Of a stretch of DNA of 64,000 nucleotides, positions 25,145 through 36,702 are shown in pieces. The DNA is taken from contig JAMKCH010051458.1 of assembly GCA_023653785.1 (NCBI GenBank), positions 1-64,000 on the forward strand. Reading direction: 5' to 3'. The notes beneath the pieces were generated by a model. That model did not search any database. It saw nothing but the letters and a program-made list of their open reading frames with translations, and was not told the origin of the DNA. Position 1 is the stretch's first letter; each line of letters starts with the position of its first letter. The translations under genes and the position numbers were made by a program. Origin of the DNA: Ophioderma brevispina (taxonomy: Eukaryota > Echinodermata > Ophiuroidea > Amphilepidida > Ophiodermatidae).

Positions 25145-25825
25145 TGTATGAGAAATATGAGATGTGCGTTTGTTTAAAACAATTTCGTCTTTGATCAATT
25201 ATATTCAACATTTGATGAATAAACTTAACTTTATTTTCAAGCATTTTCGTCAAATCAGTTTAATTTCGTCGTATCCATGGCCCATCATCTGAATGTACAA
25301 AGTAATTTCGTCTTTGGTCACATAATTTCACTTTTAGCTCAGTATATTTCGTCTTGTGTGCTGTATGTATAGGCAAAGGCCAAATTTATCATATTTTTTA
25401 TGTTAAAAAAGAAATAAAGAGATACAAATAATGCAAATAATGAGAACAAATGAGGTGGAAGAAATAAAAGGTGAAATAAAGAAAAATGAGGTGAAATAAA
25501 GAAAGACAAGAGGTGAAAAAAAGAAAGAAAATGGGGTGAAAGAATGAGAGAAATCAGGTGAAAGAAAGATTATGATAAATTTTGTTGACGTTATAGTATA
25601 ACTCTTAGCCATGACCTATGCATACAACAGAGATAAATGTAAAATTAAATGATCAAAGACGAAATAGCTTTGCACATTCAGACGATGCATGGCCATGAAT
25701 GCGACGAAATTAAACTGATTTTAACGAAAATAAAGTTAATTTTATTGATTAAATGTTAAATATAATTGACCAAGACGAAATTGTTTTAAACGCACGCACG
25801 CACATTTCAGTTTTCTTGAGACGAA
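25145..25825. repeat. Long palindrome with repeated TTTCGTC motif and purine-rich loop
   Basis: The left arm (about 25145-25385) and right arm (about 25605-25825) are reverse complements: ATGTGCGTTTGTTTAAAACA against TGTTTTAAACGCACGCACGC, and TCAGTTTAATTTCGTCG against CGACGAAATTAAACTGA. Within each arm the motif AATTTCGTCTTTG or AATTTCGTC recurs roughly every 40-60 bases. The ~220-base loop is a GA-rich tract made of AAATAAAGAAA and GGTGAAA units. The serine/phenylalanine-rich minus frame at 25403-25612 lies in this loop and is not a gene. Confidence 0.75.
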
Positions 25826-28800
25826 AAAACAACTTAACGAGATATGAAATACAATGCAAAAGGTTTTAAACTAACTTGGAAACCCTACAGTCGCTCTACC
25901 CATATAATACAGCGGTGGAACCGAAAAAGTTTCTATTGTTGAAACAAACAAGTGTTTTCAATACTCAAACCTCCTTGATTCTTTTAAGAACTCTTCTGCT
26001 CGTTTAAGAGCCATTTGAGGGTTCCGTATGGAAGACTTTAGAAACCTTTTCCAGAATCTTTGTAAGTCTATAACAATCTGTAGTAAAGTACTAGTATCAA
26101 AATACACTCTTGGTTTGTAGGGTAGAAGATACAATCTGAAACCATCGGCGCTGGGTGACGGGCAATGTTGTGTTATGTAGTAAGGTTATCGGTCAAGTTC
26201 CTTGGGTCACCATTACTTCAATTATAGTCCTTATATAATCGGCCTTCCATTTTATATGTATCTGGAATACGGAATTGTTTTTTAAATAATCTTGTACGGC
26301 GGTCGTTAAATCAAACATTTTCATAGTAAGTATAACTACAAATAGTTAAAATCCATTTCATAAAATTGATATTACGATCTGTCCCCCTTCGTAAAAGAGA
26401 TTTAATACAGGCACTCTTCGTAAAATTACGTCGAGTAAAAGCGCATTCTATAGAGTCATTGAGATACGTCAAATTAAAAGTTCAGGGAAACGGACCCCTA
26501 TGTAGTTCAAATCAGAACTTTTAAGGGGCATTTAACTGATCTACTCCTCGCCCCGACTTACCTAAAAGAAAAATTTAGACTTTGATATATCGAATGAACC
26601 GTGGCTTGAGTGATTATGTGTATACGTCAGTAGTCTCTGCAAAACTAGAATTCGTAAACGAAAAAAAATGACAACACAGTACTGCATATCAATATTTGTT
26701 CAACTTCCATATTAACACCCTCTCGACTTTTTCGCACGACAGCAACACAACATTTTGCCTAATTTTAAATTACATATGACAATAATCTAAAATTTAGCAA
26801 ATAAGGCTAAGGAACAAGTTTGTCCGACATACCTTCGCAATAGTACGTGGAGTCACTTTTTGGCCCGGATTCGAAGGGACTGAAGGGGAAGGTTTGGCCG
26901 CATAACCCAATGTCGAATGAGCCCAATTTTGTGAGTTTTATTGTTAGAGTGAAAAATGACAAAATGGGCCAAATATACAATTAAAAAGAATTCCTCGCAA
27001 GTTTTGATCATTCTTCTAAAAAAAGTAAAGCAAAGATATAGCTTCTTGCCAAGTATCGAGACAAACATGCTTTTTATTTGATTTAGGCTCTTTCAAGCAT
27101 ACCTTGACCAATGTTTGAAATAACGCATCATCTTTAACGTTCCGTTGGAAAACTAAAGCTACACCGAATTTTTAATCTTGAATTCTGTAAAGGAATTACT
27201 TCCGTTAAAATTAAGTTGATCATCCATCAAGCCTTACGGTTATGTCGATACGTTGCGTTCCTACAGCCGTCGTGAAGACTCAAAACCGGGGGGAACGGCA
27301 TCGTTCCCCACGGGTTCTTCTCATATCGATAGAGTTTATCCACCCTTGATGAGTTTTGTCAGATGAAAAATCATCTGGATCGATCAATATCACAGTATCA
27401 TATTATAGTCAAGATGGTCTAAGTCGGTCAGTGGTCACTCTCTTTTAGCGGCTTCTGACGGCTGGTCAGTTGACTTGAACAAAACCGATTAGTCGGCCGT
27501 TTGGGTGGCTTATATTGTGGCGTGATTGTGTGTTTTTTATCGATCAGTCCCACGTAACAAACCGGGGGCTCAGTGCACCGGCCATGCACCACAGGATGCG
27601 TGCTTCTATCCGGTTTTGGTGAGTTGAATTTGCGGGAAAGCCGTTTCTCACGTTATTGTACATCATTTGTGCTAAATAGCACCAAAAGACATGACATTGA
27701 CAAAGACAAAAGAAAAGAGAGAATCTGACACGCGCAAAGCCATTAACTGGGGGATCTCTACAGTACGCGGCCACATGCTCCCCGAGATAACAGCAAAACG
27801 TCAAAAATCGAAGTCTATAAAACACTATAAAAAGATGATTCCAGCAACGGTCTGCCGTACGCACGCCCGGTCAATGCACCCAGAGCCTGCCTGCAATAGC
27901 GGTACAACCCAAACTAGGCAAAGAATGCGAACGCCGTTGTCATGATATGGTAACTTCGCAACTTATGCAAGAATAATATTTACCTTCTGACCGGGTCCTA
28001 AAACCGCCCCGTGTAGACCTTATTCTAGTTGAATACCCGCCAAGGTGTAACCGAATACGACGAAATATAGGTTGAAATCCGGGGTTGAAATACTTAAGCC
28101 AACGGTCGACAAAAGATTAAGAAAACGGCCTGTTTGTGGACAGGAACCGAGGTCACACTTTAAGACGGCTTATTGCAAAATCTGTATCAAAACTCTGAAT
28201 TTGAGACGGGAAATATAAGATGACCTATTTCTATACTTAATCACTAATGTTGCATGTAAACGGTGCTCTTAATACACCAAAATGCTCTAGGCTTACCTGT
28301 AAAATGCGTATGACCATCGGCTATTGCTAAACTACCACTCAACGTCTTATTTATGCAAATCACTTTTGTTTTAGGTTTTATTCTAATTATGATTTTTAAA
28401 TGACAGACGGTGGATACAATTTCATTTTTCATGGATAGTTGGCGCCATTGTGAAATTCACACCCACGGGGTTGAAACATTGTAGTAAAAACATGACACTT
28501 TTAAAGTTTTACAGCCACAAATCTGAAACGCAAACAGCATTTATCAAAACGATGTTTACCGGCTTCAATCTTAAGTCAAACTGACATATTGAATTTCATT
28601 TCTTCTGGGTTAAATTAATAACTGTTAAAACACCTTTCTTTGTTTCTCTAAACGCTGTATATAAACATGGTAATGATGCCATTGTATTCGATATTCCAGT
28701 GATTTACATTTTAAGACAATTTTCGGATTCTTAGATGTTTGAGAAGCTGTTTGAAGCCTTCAGAGAGACCGCAGTTTGTGAATAATTTGGCCTTCTGTAT

Positions 28801-28859
28801 AACAAAGAAATGAACTCACTTATCATGTCATCATTTTTATTTGCAGACGAAGACATAGT
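25826..28859. other. Non-coding stretch, no gene supported
   Basis: I see nothing structured apart from ordinary AT-rich text with GC-richer patches at 26850-26930 and 27400-27950. Overlapping frames at 27544-27864 (minus, 106 codons) and 27691-27945 (plus, 84 codons) are in a GC-richer patch but share no motif with known families. Confidence 0.35.
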
Positions 28860-29910
28860 CTACAGTAGATATCATCTTTTGATGGAGTGTATAACGCACG
28901 TCAACAGTAGATAGCATATACCGTGTTATAACATAGAATATAACACACTTCTTTGTATAGATATCCTCTCATAATATAGTGTATCAACACATGTCTACAG
29001 TACAATAGTGTATAACGTTTTACGTCTACAGTACAATAGTGTATAGCACACGTCTGCAGTAGATAGTACATTACGATATAGTATACCATATAATACACGT
29101 CTACAATAGATAGCAATTATGATCATAATGTAGTGTATAACAAGCGTCTACAGTAGATAGCATGATGCAGTGTATAACACGCCTCTACAGTCTTAAGATA
29201 GTGTATAACACACGCTTACAGTAGATAACACACATTACGAATTGAGTATAACACACGTTAAAGTAGACAGCACATTACAATATGAGTTGATATGAAGAAT
29301 AACACGTCAACAGACATTATGATATAGTGTATAACACGCGTCTACAGTAGATAATACCCTTATTATGATGTAGAACACACGTCTACAGTAAAGATTATAT
29401 TATGATAAAGCGTATAACATACGTCTTCAGTAGATAGCACGTATTGATGTATAGTGTACAACACACGTCTACAGTAGATAGCGCATTATGATATAGTGTA
29501 TAACACGCATCTACAGTGGATGGCACCTTATGATAGTGTATAACAGACGCTTACAGTTGATAGCACATTACGATTTATAGTTTGGATATTACAAACATGT
29601 GGCGTACATTTTACCAAGTAAAAAGTAATTGGATCTGATGGTTATTCTTACATGCCTTTCCCCCCATCCACCAGCCCTAAGTACAGGTAATAAAAAGCAT
29701 TCGCGTTTACAGTAGATAGCACATTGCGATATAGTGCAGAACACACGTCTAGTCTACAATAGATAGCATATTACGATGTAGTGTGAACACACGTCTACAG
29801 TAGATAGCACATTATGATATGAAGTGTAGCACACGTCTATAGTATCGATACATTTATGGTATAGCGTATACGCGGCTACATTGAGCACTTAGATATAGTG
29901 TATATTAAGG
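28860..29910. repeat. Satellite array, ~42-bp unit
   Basis: About 20 imperfect copies of the unit TAGTGTATAACACACGTCTA CAGTAGATAGCACATTATGA TA. One non-satellite segment (about 29580-29700) interrupts it. Unit lengths vary by indels. Isolated copies continue near 30760-30790 and 30943-30975. The 57-bp array at 35.1 kb is the same unit with a 15-base insertion. Confidence 0.85.
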
Positions 29911-30049
29911 GTTGACTCAGAGTTTCAAAGATATTTTTGTTGTAGTAAGTAAAAAAAATAGTTTCTGTAACTAAAGGTAGTCGCCTAAAATGCTTAATTC
30001 CCAAATTGGATGAATCGTATCTTCCGTTTTCATGCAGTAGTGATATATG

Positions 30050-30190
30050 CCGTAAAACAGTGACATAGGATACCGTATATATAACAAAATTTCCGGATCA
30101 GGAGATTTTTAACACAGTTTGTGATTTTCTATATGAAGGACTTCGATGGAGTGAGTTATTTCACACCACTGATTAGTACATGGCAGGCAT
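30050..30190 (+). repeat. Dispersed repeat, copy 2
   Basis: Second copy of the repeat at about 14630-14760: ATTTCCGGATCAGGAGATTT, AGTTTGTGATTTTCTATATG, CTTCGATGGAG, TTTCACACCACTGATTAGTA. Confidence 0.5.
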
Positions 30191-30615
30191 TATGTATATG
30201 CAAAAAAACACGATTTGTTTGAAAATGAGGGTGCCCTCATCGGGAAATATCTGAGTCAGCCTTTAACACGTCATACCGTGATAGCACCTGTGGTTATAGT
30301 TATAGTTATTTACTGCTCAATAGTAATCCATCCAGCCTATCCACCTTACTATACAGACCACCAAAGTATGGATATAGTCGCTGATGTGCATGTGATTTCA
30401 TGAGCCACTCAATCAATCAAGGTTGGTACGGAATTTATTTTCTTAATTATTGCTTTCTCGCATAATATCCAGGACTGGAATGGATGAAAGACACTGCAAA
30501 GTTGGAAACCACTGAACCTACTAGCAACAACACCATCGATGCAGCGTCAAATACAATCTTAGGTCAGGTACACACATATCGTTATTCAAGGTCTGCTTAA
30601 CTAACCTGTCAGTGT

Positions 30616-30740
30616 TTAAAACTAGTCAAGCACCCTTCAAGAACATTATGCGTCAACTAACGTGTATGCCCGTCAGGAGCGTACTTGACTAATCAGATGA
30701 CTAGTTTAGGTTGTCCAGCCGGCGCTTGACTAGTTTATGT
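30616..30740. repeat. Short inverted repeat pair
   Basis: The string TTTAAAACTAGTCAAGCACC near 30616 is mirrored by GGCGCTTGACTAGTTTATG near 30722; a further GACTAGTTTA and TTGACTAATC occur between. Small MITE-like palindrome, ~125 bp. Confidence 0.5.
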
Positions 30741-30887
30741 TTTCAGTGTTATCAGACGTGTTCTGCAGTAGATAGCACATTGTGATACAGTGCGAAAAAT
30801 TACACGATTATTTCATATGGGTAAAAACCCTAAATTTAATGCAATTTTGCTTAATTAAAAAGTTTTTTTCTGAATTTTGAAACTCTT

Positions 30888-30915
30888 AGGGGCGGCCGCC
30901 CCCGGGGCCGCCCCT
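30888..30915. repeat. GC-rich perfect hairpin
   Basis: AGGGGCGGCC and GGCCGCCCCT are exact 10-base reverse complements separated by 8 bases of G/C, in an otherwise AT-rich setting. The following text GGCGCCGCCCCTGG repeats part of it. Confidence 0.8.
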
Positions 30916-32173
30916 CTGCCACCCACTGGCGCCGCCCCTGGATAGCACCCTATGACATGTGTATACGGTAGATTGGCTATAAAGAATAAACACAATATAT
31001 TGCACCTTCAACTCATGTTACCATCAGTTTACCACCACATACTTATTCGGATAATGACCATTTATAACGATCCAAAGTCAGGACACAACGACTCACTACA
31101 CATATTATCAGCTAACGCATCTGTACACAGCAAATTATACACCTTACAAAACCACGGCACGTTTACAGCACATCAACATTTGGTACAAGTGTATGACACA
31201 TCTACAGGATTTTAAATATCTATTTTTTTTATTGATTTTGAAATTGATATTATCATTGCATATTTTCTGAGCACCCATGACTGACCTAATTGAAATGTTC
31301 AAAATCTTAACTAAAATAGTATCTGGAACATCCATAATAGTTGCTTTGTGAATAAAATGAGTTTTCTAAGTGATGTATCATAAAGGCAAACAAGATAAAA
31401 AATAGATGTACATAAACAGATTTATTAGTCCCAACAATTAAATAACCACATTGTATTTTGGTGGATCTTTTAATATATGAAAGAGTCAGAGTCTTCCCGA
31501 AACATTTCGTTGTTGCAAATGGCTTTTTTTTTCGTTCTATATATCGCACCTTCTAATACTCCGTTGGGTCCTATAGCCCGAGGTTAATTTCTTTTTCGAG
31601 TAACGGACACCATACAACTGCCCATAGAATAGACACTCCGTCCCTCACAGATAACCCAGTTTGAAAGAGGTCCATTGTTTCTTGGTTTAAAATAATCATT
31701 ATAATCAAATAAAAACAAACAACAAAGCTAAATATTGTTATTAGGATAAAATTTAATCTTAATAATGGCAACGTGGCTGCCAATTTTTCCTAATTAAATC
31801 GTAATTTTCCCATGGGTTGGGTGTTAGTTGTTTTAAGTAAGTTGACGATAGTTTACTTGGTGATAGAATTTCTATAGCTGAGGACGTTCTCGTGGGATGA
31901 TGATTTTGTATCCAAACAGAGGATATCATAAGTATTACTGGTTATGTTGAACACGCACCAGGTTACGGGTCAAATTAAAATAAAAAGTTGTTCTCTTCTT
32001 GAAGTGTTAAAAGTCATATTAGAAAATTTAGCGCAACTATGTGCTGTGGCCAACATAGGAAGGAAATATTCTAACAATAAAGTCCCTTTTTGTTCAAAAC
32101 ATCAATAAAAAAATAACTTATAGCAATGCTCTCAGCCATATCTTGAAAAAGTTTCCGATTTCAAAATAAATGT

Positions 32174-32177
32174 ATAA

Positions 32178-32252
<75 letters not shown>

Positions 32253-32254
32253 AA
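32174..32254. repeat. (AAAT)n microsatellite
   Basis: Uninterrupted AAAT tetranucleotide tract of ~80 bases. Its perfection contrasts with the indel-rich repeats elsewhere in the window. Confidence 0.95.
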
Positions 32255-35092
32255 TGTAATCTCAGTTTTCCATTAAAAGCTAGATGAATTCTAACCCTTA
32301 TGTTAGCCCTAACTGGGATCAATGACGGCTTTGTCATTGTTGTTGAAAATGGTCCAGAAATAAACATTTTAGGGTGTTTCATGATGTTTCTATACTATAC
32401 CTGAACAATCACATCTTAAGCTTAAGACTTGTGTAAAGACTAATTCCCATTTTAATAATATTTTCTTTTATAATTTTCAAACATGGGACCATGCAGATAT
32501 GTAGTTTTATAGCAAAAGGGTCAAAAATGAAATCTATAGTGATCTTTGGCCTAACCCTAAGTCTTTACTTCATTAGACTTGGGCCAAGTCTGCAAGTTTT
32601 GCGAATGTCATTGTAAAAAAATCGTTTTTGCCTCATTTTTGAAACAGAACACTTACAGTCTTTTTAAAGTTATTTTCCCAGTTAGGGCGTACAATGGAGG
32701 TTCTACATAGTGTCACATCTAATTTGTACTGTTTTTCATACTTTTCTAAATTGGACAAAGAGTTCTATTTTATTTGTGAAAGCTTACTATAATAAAAGCT
32801 TCTTGTATCTATTATAAACTTATAGTTAAAAATTGAGAGGACTGGATTTTTCATGGTTTCGTATCACTCCAATGACATCAAAAGCTATCAAATGTGAGTC
32901 TGTAAACGCTTGTAATCACAAACATTTTCTTCTTTTTCAATCAGTACAATCATGCATTGTCATCTCTTCACTCTTTCAACCTGGTAGATTATGTATATAT
33001 TATGTTATAACACATAAGTCGGTGTTTTCTGATAAGGCATCTCAAATTTGGGAAGCCATCTCAAAACCACTGACCTAGGACGAGGCCTTAGCTTGTTTGA
33101 ACTCACTTGATTACATGGTCATAGCCCAAAGCTAAGGGTCATCATTATCATTATATGATTTGTTGTAGAGACCATTTAGTATGTTTTTTGGTCAAAATCA
33201 TTTCTTTATGCCTAAATTGTATACGTAGGGTCACTAGTCTTGTCAATTACCTCAATTTGCTGTATGTTGCGCCGTATCCGTATGCTAGTAACATGCCTGT
33301 ACATCGCCCACACCGACATAACGCATTCATATTTCTCCATCAATCAATTGACAACAGCTCAAATAATGTGAATATGAATTTTAATCATGTAACGCTGATA
33401 TGAATGAACACACTGCGTTAAAGAATATAAAATATGCATTTAAATATGCTCGAAAAGCTTTTTGTAAGCGTGAATTTTACCGGCTCGCGCTATAAATAGG
33501 CGAATGAGATGCTGAAAATCCTCGCTTTATGATTTGAAAAGGAAACGTGCGCATGGACAGGTTCTATTATGCGACTATTCTTCTTCTTCTATGTTGCAGA
33601 TTTTGTTTTATTTGCTGTCAAATTTCTTTTGATATCAGACCAAAACATATCAAAACAAACTGAAAAAAACTGGAATAATATCCGCGAATTTTTCGGATCA
33701 GTGCATCGCATGGGAATTTTTCCCGCCACAACACGGAACGCCGTGCAGTGCACACAAACGCCAAAAATCGGACTGGGCACCCCCTTGCGTGATGGTAAAA
33801 GACTTTTGTTGATTTATATTTGGGTATTTTAACTCCCATTCCCTTCAAATGCTACTCCTAAACAAAGCCCAGCTACTTAGTGGTATTTCTTTATGATTAC
33901 ATTTTCCCACACCAGTTTCTCACGCGGAAGAAATGATGCGAAAGAGATCAAAACGTCGTGAGTGGTGAGACTTCAAAAACAAACCTCCATATAACCACGA
34001 ACAAGGCACTATTTTCCTATATCGTTTATTAATTTACTTCCGGTTGAGTGAGCAGTGTCGAGATTTTGATATTATTGCGGCCAGTGGCGACGGGCCAACA
34101 CTTGAGGTCGTGTAGGACGAAACATTTGGCCCCTCTCAGTGCTATGATTCAGCTCAAGTTAGGTTTTGTTTGAGGCGTGCCTTGTGATGGGTAATCAAGA
34201 AATCTAAAGGAAGTCCCGCAGTGAACGTTGCTTATAAAACCACGATTGTATGTCTTGCTTAAAATTAAATGTTATTATTGTAAAGTTTTTTCTTTAGAAA
34301 ATCTATGGGATGCTTTCGTACATTATGTTTCGAAAATAATGTTCCCACATTATTTCAAACGATTCTCTATATAGCAAATGTGTATAGACGGTGTCCGGTG
34401 CAAGAATGGAATATAATACGTTTTTTCACGCAACACAAAAGTAAAAAGGAAACGAGGTCGGGGTCCGCCAGAATTAGCGCACTGGCAACAGCCAAACATC
34501 GAACATAAATGTATTGATACACAAAAAGAATAAAAAAAAATCAGTGAAAGGTTATGACACCCGGACTCTCTTCCCCTATACTTATCCGCATGCCCCGTGT
34601 TTGTTTTTAATTTAATAAATAAATATATTAATTAATTTAATTTAATAAATTAAATAATTAATTAATTAATTAATTAAACGGCACTATCAGTGATTTGCCA
34701 AATCAGAAAATCAAAATCAGATTTTTGCATGGCTGTATCCTAATATACTCTGCAAGTGATAAAACTGAAAGCAACCTAATAAAGACAAAATCGGAAATTT
34801 GAGTCATTGCTGTCCGTGCGGACACTTTCTACAAAACGTAATTGAATGGAGATTTATATCTTTGCATACTGCTGTTTTCTTCATTATTTTTTTCATTTGG
34901 AAAAAAATAACTTAGGTAATTTTTATATCCTTCTCTTTTAGACGACTCCTGCAAATTTCGATTATTTTGACTCTTTTGGATGGATCCCTGATAGTGCCTT
35001 TAATTAATTAATCCATTTCTATAAAATGAGACAGCTATAGCATGTGAATATGATACATAAAGTATTACATGTCTACTACAATATCAGGCACG
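32255..35092. other. AT-rich stretch without supported genes
   Basis: Contains an alternating TTAA/AATT tract (34612-34678) and a dispersed repeat copy (34785-34985). Short frames at 32833-33403 and 33569-33848 show no recognisable domain. A TATAAATAGG string at 33490 could be a TATA box but has no attached gene I can support. Confidence 0.35.
34785..34985 (+). repeat. Dispersed repeat, copy 2
   Basis: Second copy of the repeat at 21575-21770, same orientation: TTTGAGTCATTGCTGTCCGT, GAATGGAGATTTATATCTTT, CTGCTGTTTTCTTC, TTCATTTGG. Confidence 0.55.
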
Positions 35093-35136
35093 TCTACCAC
35101 GGATAGCATCTTATAGCATTTTTGATACACCACCTT

Positions 35137-35968
35137 GTATAGTGTATAACACACGTCTTCAGTAGATAGCATAATATGATAGAGTGTATAACACATCTAT
35201 ACATAGAGCACGGCTTCAGTAGATAGCACAATATGATATAGCGTATAACACATCTATACACAGAGTACGTCTTCAGTAGATAGCATAATATGATATAGCG
35301 TATAACACATCTATACACAGAGTACGTCTTCAGTAGATAGCACAATATGATATAGCGTATAACACATCTATACATAGAGTACGTCTTCAGTAGATAGCAC
35401 AATATGATAAAGCGTATAACACATCTATACATAGAGTACGTCTTCAGTAGATAGCACAATATAATATAGCGTATAACACATCTATACATAGAGCACGTCT
35501 ACAGTAGATAGCATAATATGATATAGCATATAACACACCTATACATAGAGTACGTCTTCAGTAGATAGCACAATATAAAGCGTATAACACATCTATACAT
35601 AGAGCACGTCTACAGTAGATAGCATAATATGATAAAGCGTATAACACATCTATACATATAGTACGTCTTCAGTAGATAGCAGAATATGATATAGCTTATA
35701 ACACATCTATACATAGAGTACGTCTTCAGTAGATAGCACAATATGATAAAGCGTATAACACATCTATACATAGAGCACGTCTTCAGTAGATAGCACAATA
35801 TGATAATGCGTATAACACATCTATACATAGAGCACGTCTTCAGTAGATAGCACAATATGATATAGCGTATAACACATCTATACATAGAGTACGTCTTCAG
35901 TAGATAGCACAATATGATATAGCGTATAACACATCTATACATAGAGCACGTCTTCAGTAGATAGCACA
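35137..35968. repeat. Satellite array, 57-bp unit
   Basis: The first copy is a 42-type unit (GTGTATAACACACGTCTTCA GTAGATAGCA). From ~35180 about 14 copies of a 57-base unit follow, which add the 15 bases ATCTATACATAGAGT after TATAACAC. Copies are well conserved here compared with 28.9 kb. Because 57 is divisible by three, the minus strand stays open for 131 and 122 codons as a 19-residue repeat (35094-35489 and 35610-35978). This is a satellite artefact, not a protein repeat. Confidence 0.95.
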
Positions 35969-36111
35969 GAGAGTGCATTTTGATATACCATATAGTATAT
36001 CTATTGCAATTTAACCTGAACCTGCATATACCTTTATCATGGAACTATGCATGCTTATAGGTTTATCAAAGATGTATGTATATTGCATAAAAATACAAAT
36101 CAGGAACTCCC

Positions 36112-36702
36112 ATGGACCTTTTATTGGTCACTGCAGACTTTTCTGTCTCTTTGAAGGGCGAGGGAGAAAAAAAATCTTTTAGGTGGGTGGCCCGATTAAC
36201 AGCTTTGTCAACTACTTTAAATCATCAACATTTAGATTTGGTATGGAAAGAAAGCTCAAGTTTTTCTCATAACCTCGGTGAAATTTTAGGCTTTGGAAAT
36301 GCTTCCTTCAGATGGTATGAGCAAAAAGGTCCCCAAACGTGGATGTGGTCGACCCACGGTCGATCACACATCCACCACATAGTACTCTTTTACGGGCCCT
36401 ATGTGATACACAGTTTGCTTCTAAATCCAAAACAGCGCTGCAGCAATTTAGCTAAAAAAGGTGTTTTGGGTGATATATCTCCATGTGATAGAAAGCATGA
36501 GATGACCAAATCGGACAACCTTCCTTTAATAGGGAACATGACTTTTGATAATCGCTTTATCCTCAAGAGTAAAAATGAATGTGTGATATTGTACGTGGAC
36601 GGACAGTGTACAAACAACGGATTAAAGGACATTAGTTCACAAAGTGCTCCCCATTACTGTAAACTAAATGGGTCCCTATTCATTGCCTATAAGCACATGT
36701 GA
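36112..36702 (+). CDS. Single-exon ORF, 196 codons, identity uncertain
   Basis: This is the longest ORF in the window not explained by a repeat, and in AT-rich DNA a run this long without stops is unlikely by chance. I do not recognise it firmly. Residues 64-83 contain ASFRWYEQKGPQTWMWSTHG, which resembles the conserved SFW..G...W.WSDG stretch of C-type lectin-like domains; residues 156-184 contain ECVILYVDGQ and a terminal HYCK, reminiscent of the end of that fold (ECV....G......ICK). Key positions are off: the usual W..D..C before the last cysteine reads as L, D and S. There are three N-glycosylation sequons (NAS at 63, NMT at 142, NGS at 186) and no N-terminal signal peptide, so it may be one exon, a retrocopy or a decayed gene. 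The start is simply the first ATG. Confidence 0.45.
   Translation: MDLLLVTADFSVSLKGEGEKKSFRWVARLTALSTTLNHQHLDLVWKESSSFSHNLGEILGFGNASFRWYEQKGPQTWMWSTHGRSHIHHIVLFYGPYVIHSLLLNPKQRCSNLAKKGVLGDISPCDRKHEMTKSDNLPLIGNMTFDNRFILKSKNECVILYVDGQCTNNGLKDISSQSAPHYCKLNGSLFIAYKHM

Larger units (their letters stand above)
30191..32173. other. Mostly unstructured stretch
   Basis: Contains a small inverted repeat pair (30616-30740), a perfect GC-rich hairpin (30888-30915) and single satellite units. The 87-codon frame at 30952-31215 starts inside a satellite unit and has no motif. No gene called. Confidence 0.4.

Noticed and set aside
27544..27945. Overlapping 106- and 84-codon frames in a GC-richer patch
   Set aside because: The two strands compete, neither has a recognisable domain, and length is near the chance limit.
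28860..29910. CRISPR-like regular repeats
   Set aside because: The whole unit repeats, so there are no unique spacers, no cas genes, and the context is eukaryotic.
32161..32382. 73-codon minus frame rich in the repeat LFIY
   Set aside because: It is the translation of the AAAT microsatellite.
33486..33500. TATA-box-like TATAAATAGG
   Set aside because: No downstream coding exon or initiator context could be supported, and such strings are expected by chance in AT-rich DNA.
35094..35978. Minus-strand frames of 131 and 122 codons with a 19-residue repeat
   Set aside because: The DNA is a 57-base satellite; because 57 is a multiple of three the frame stays open by arithmetic. The same family with other unit lengths elsewhere is non-coding.
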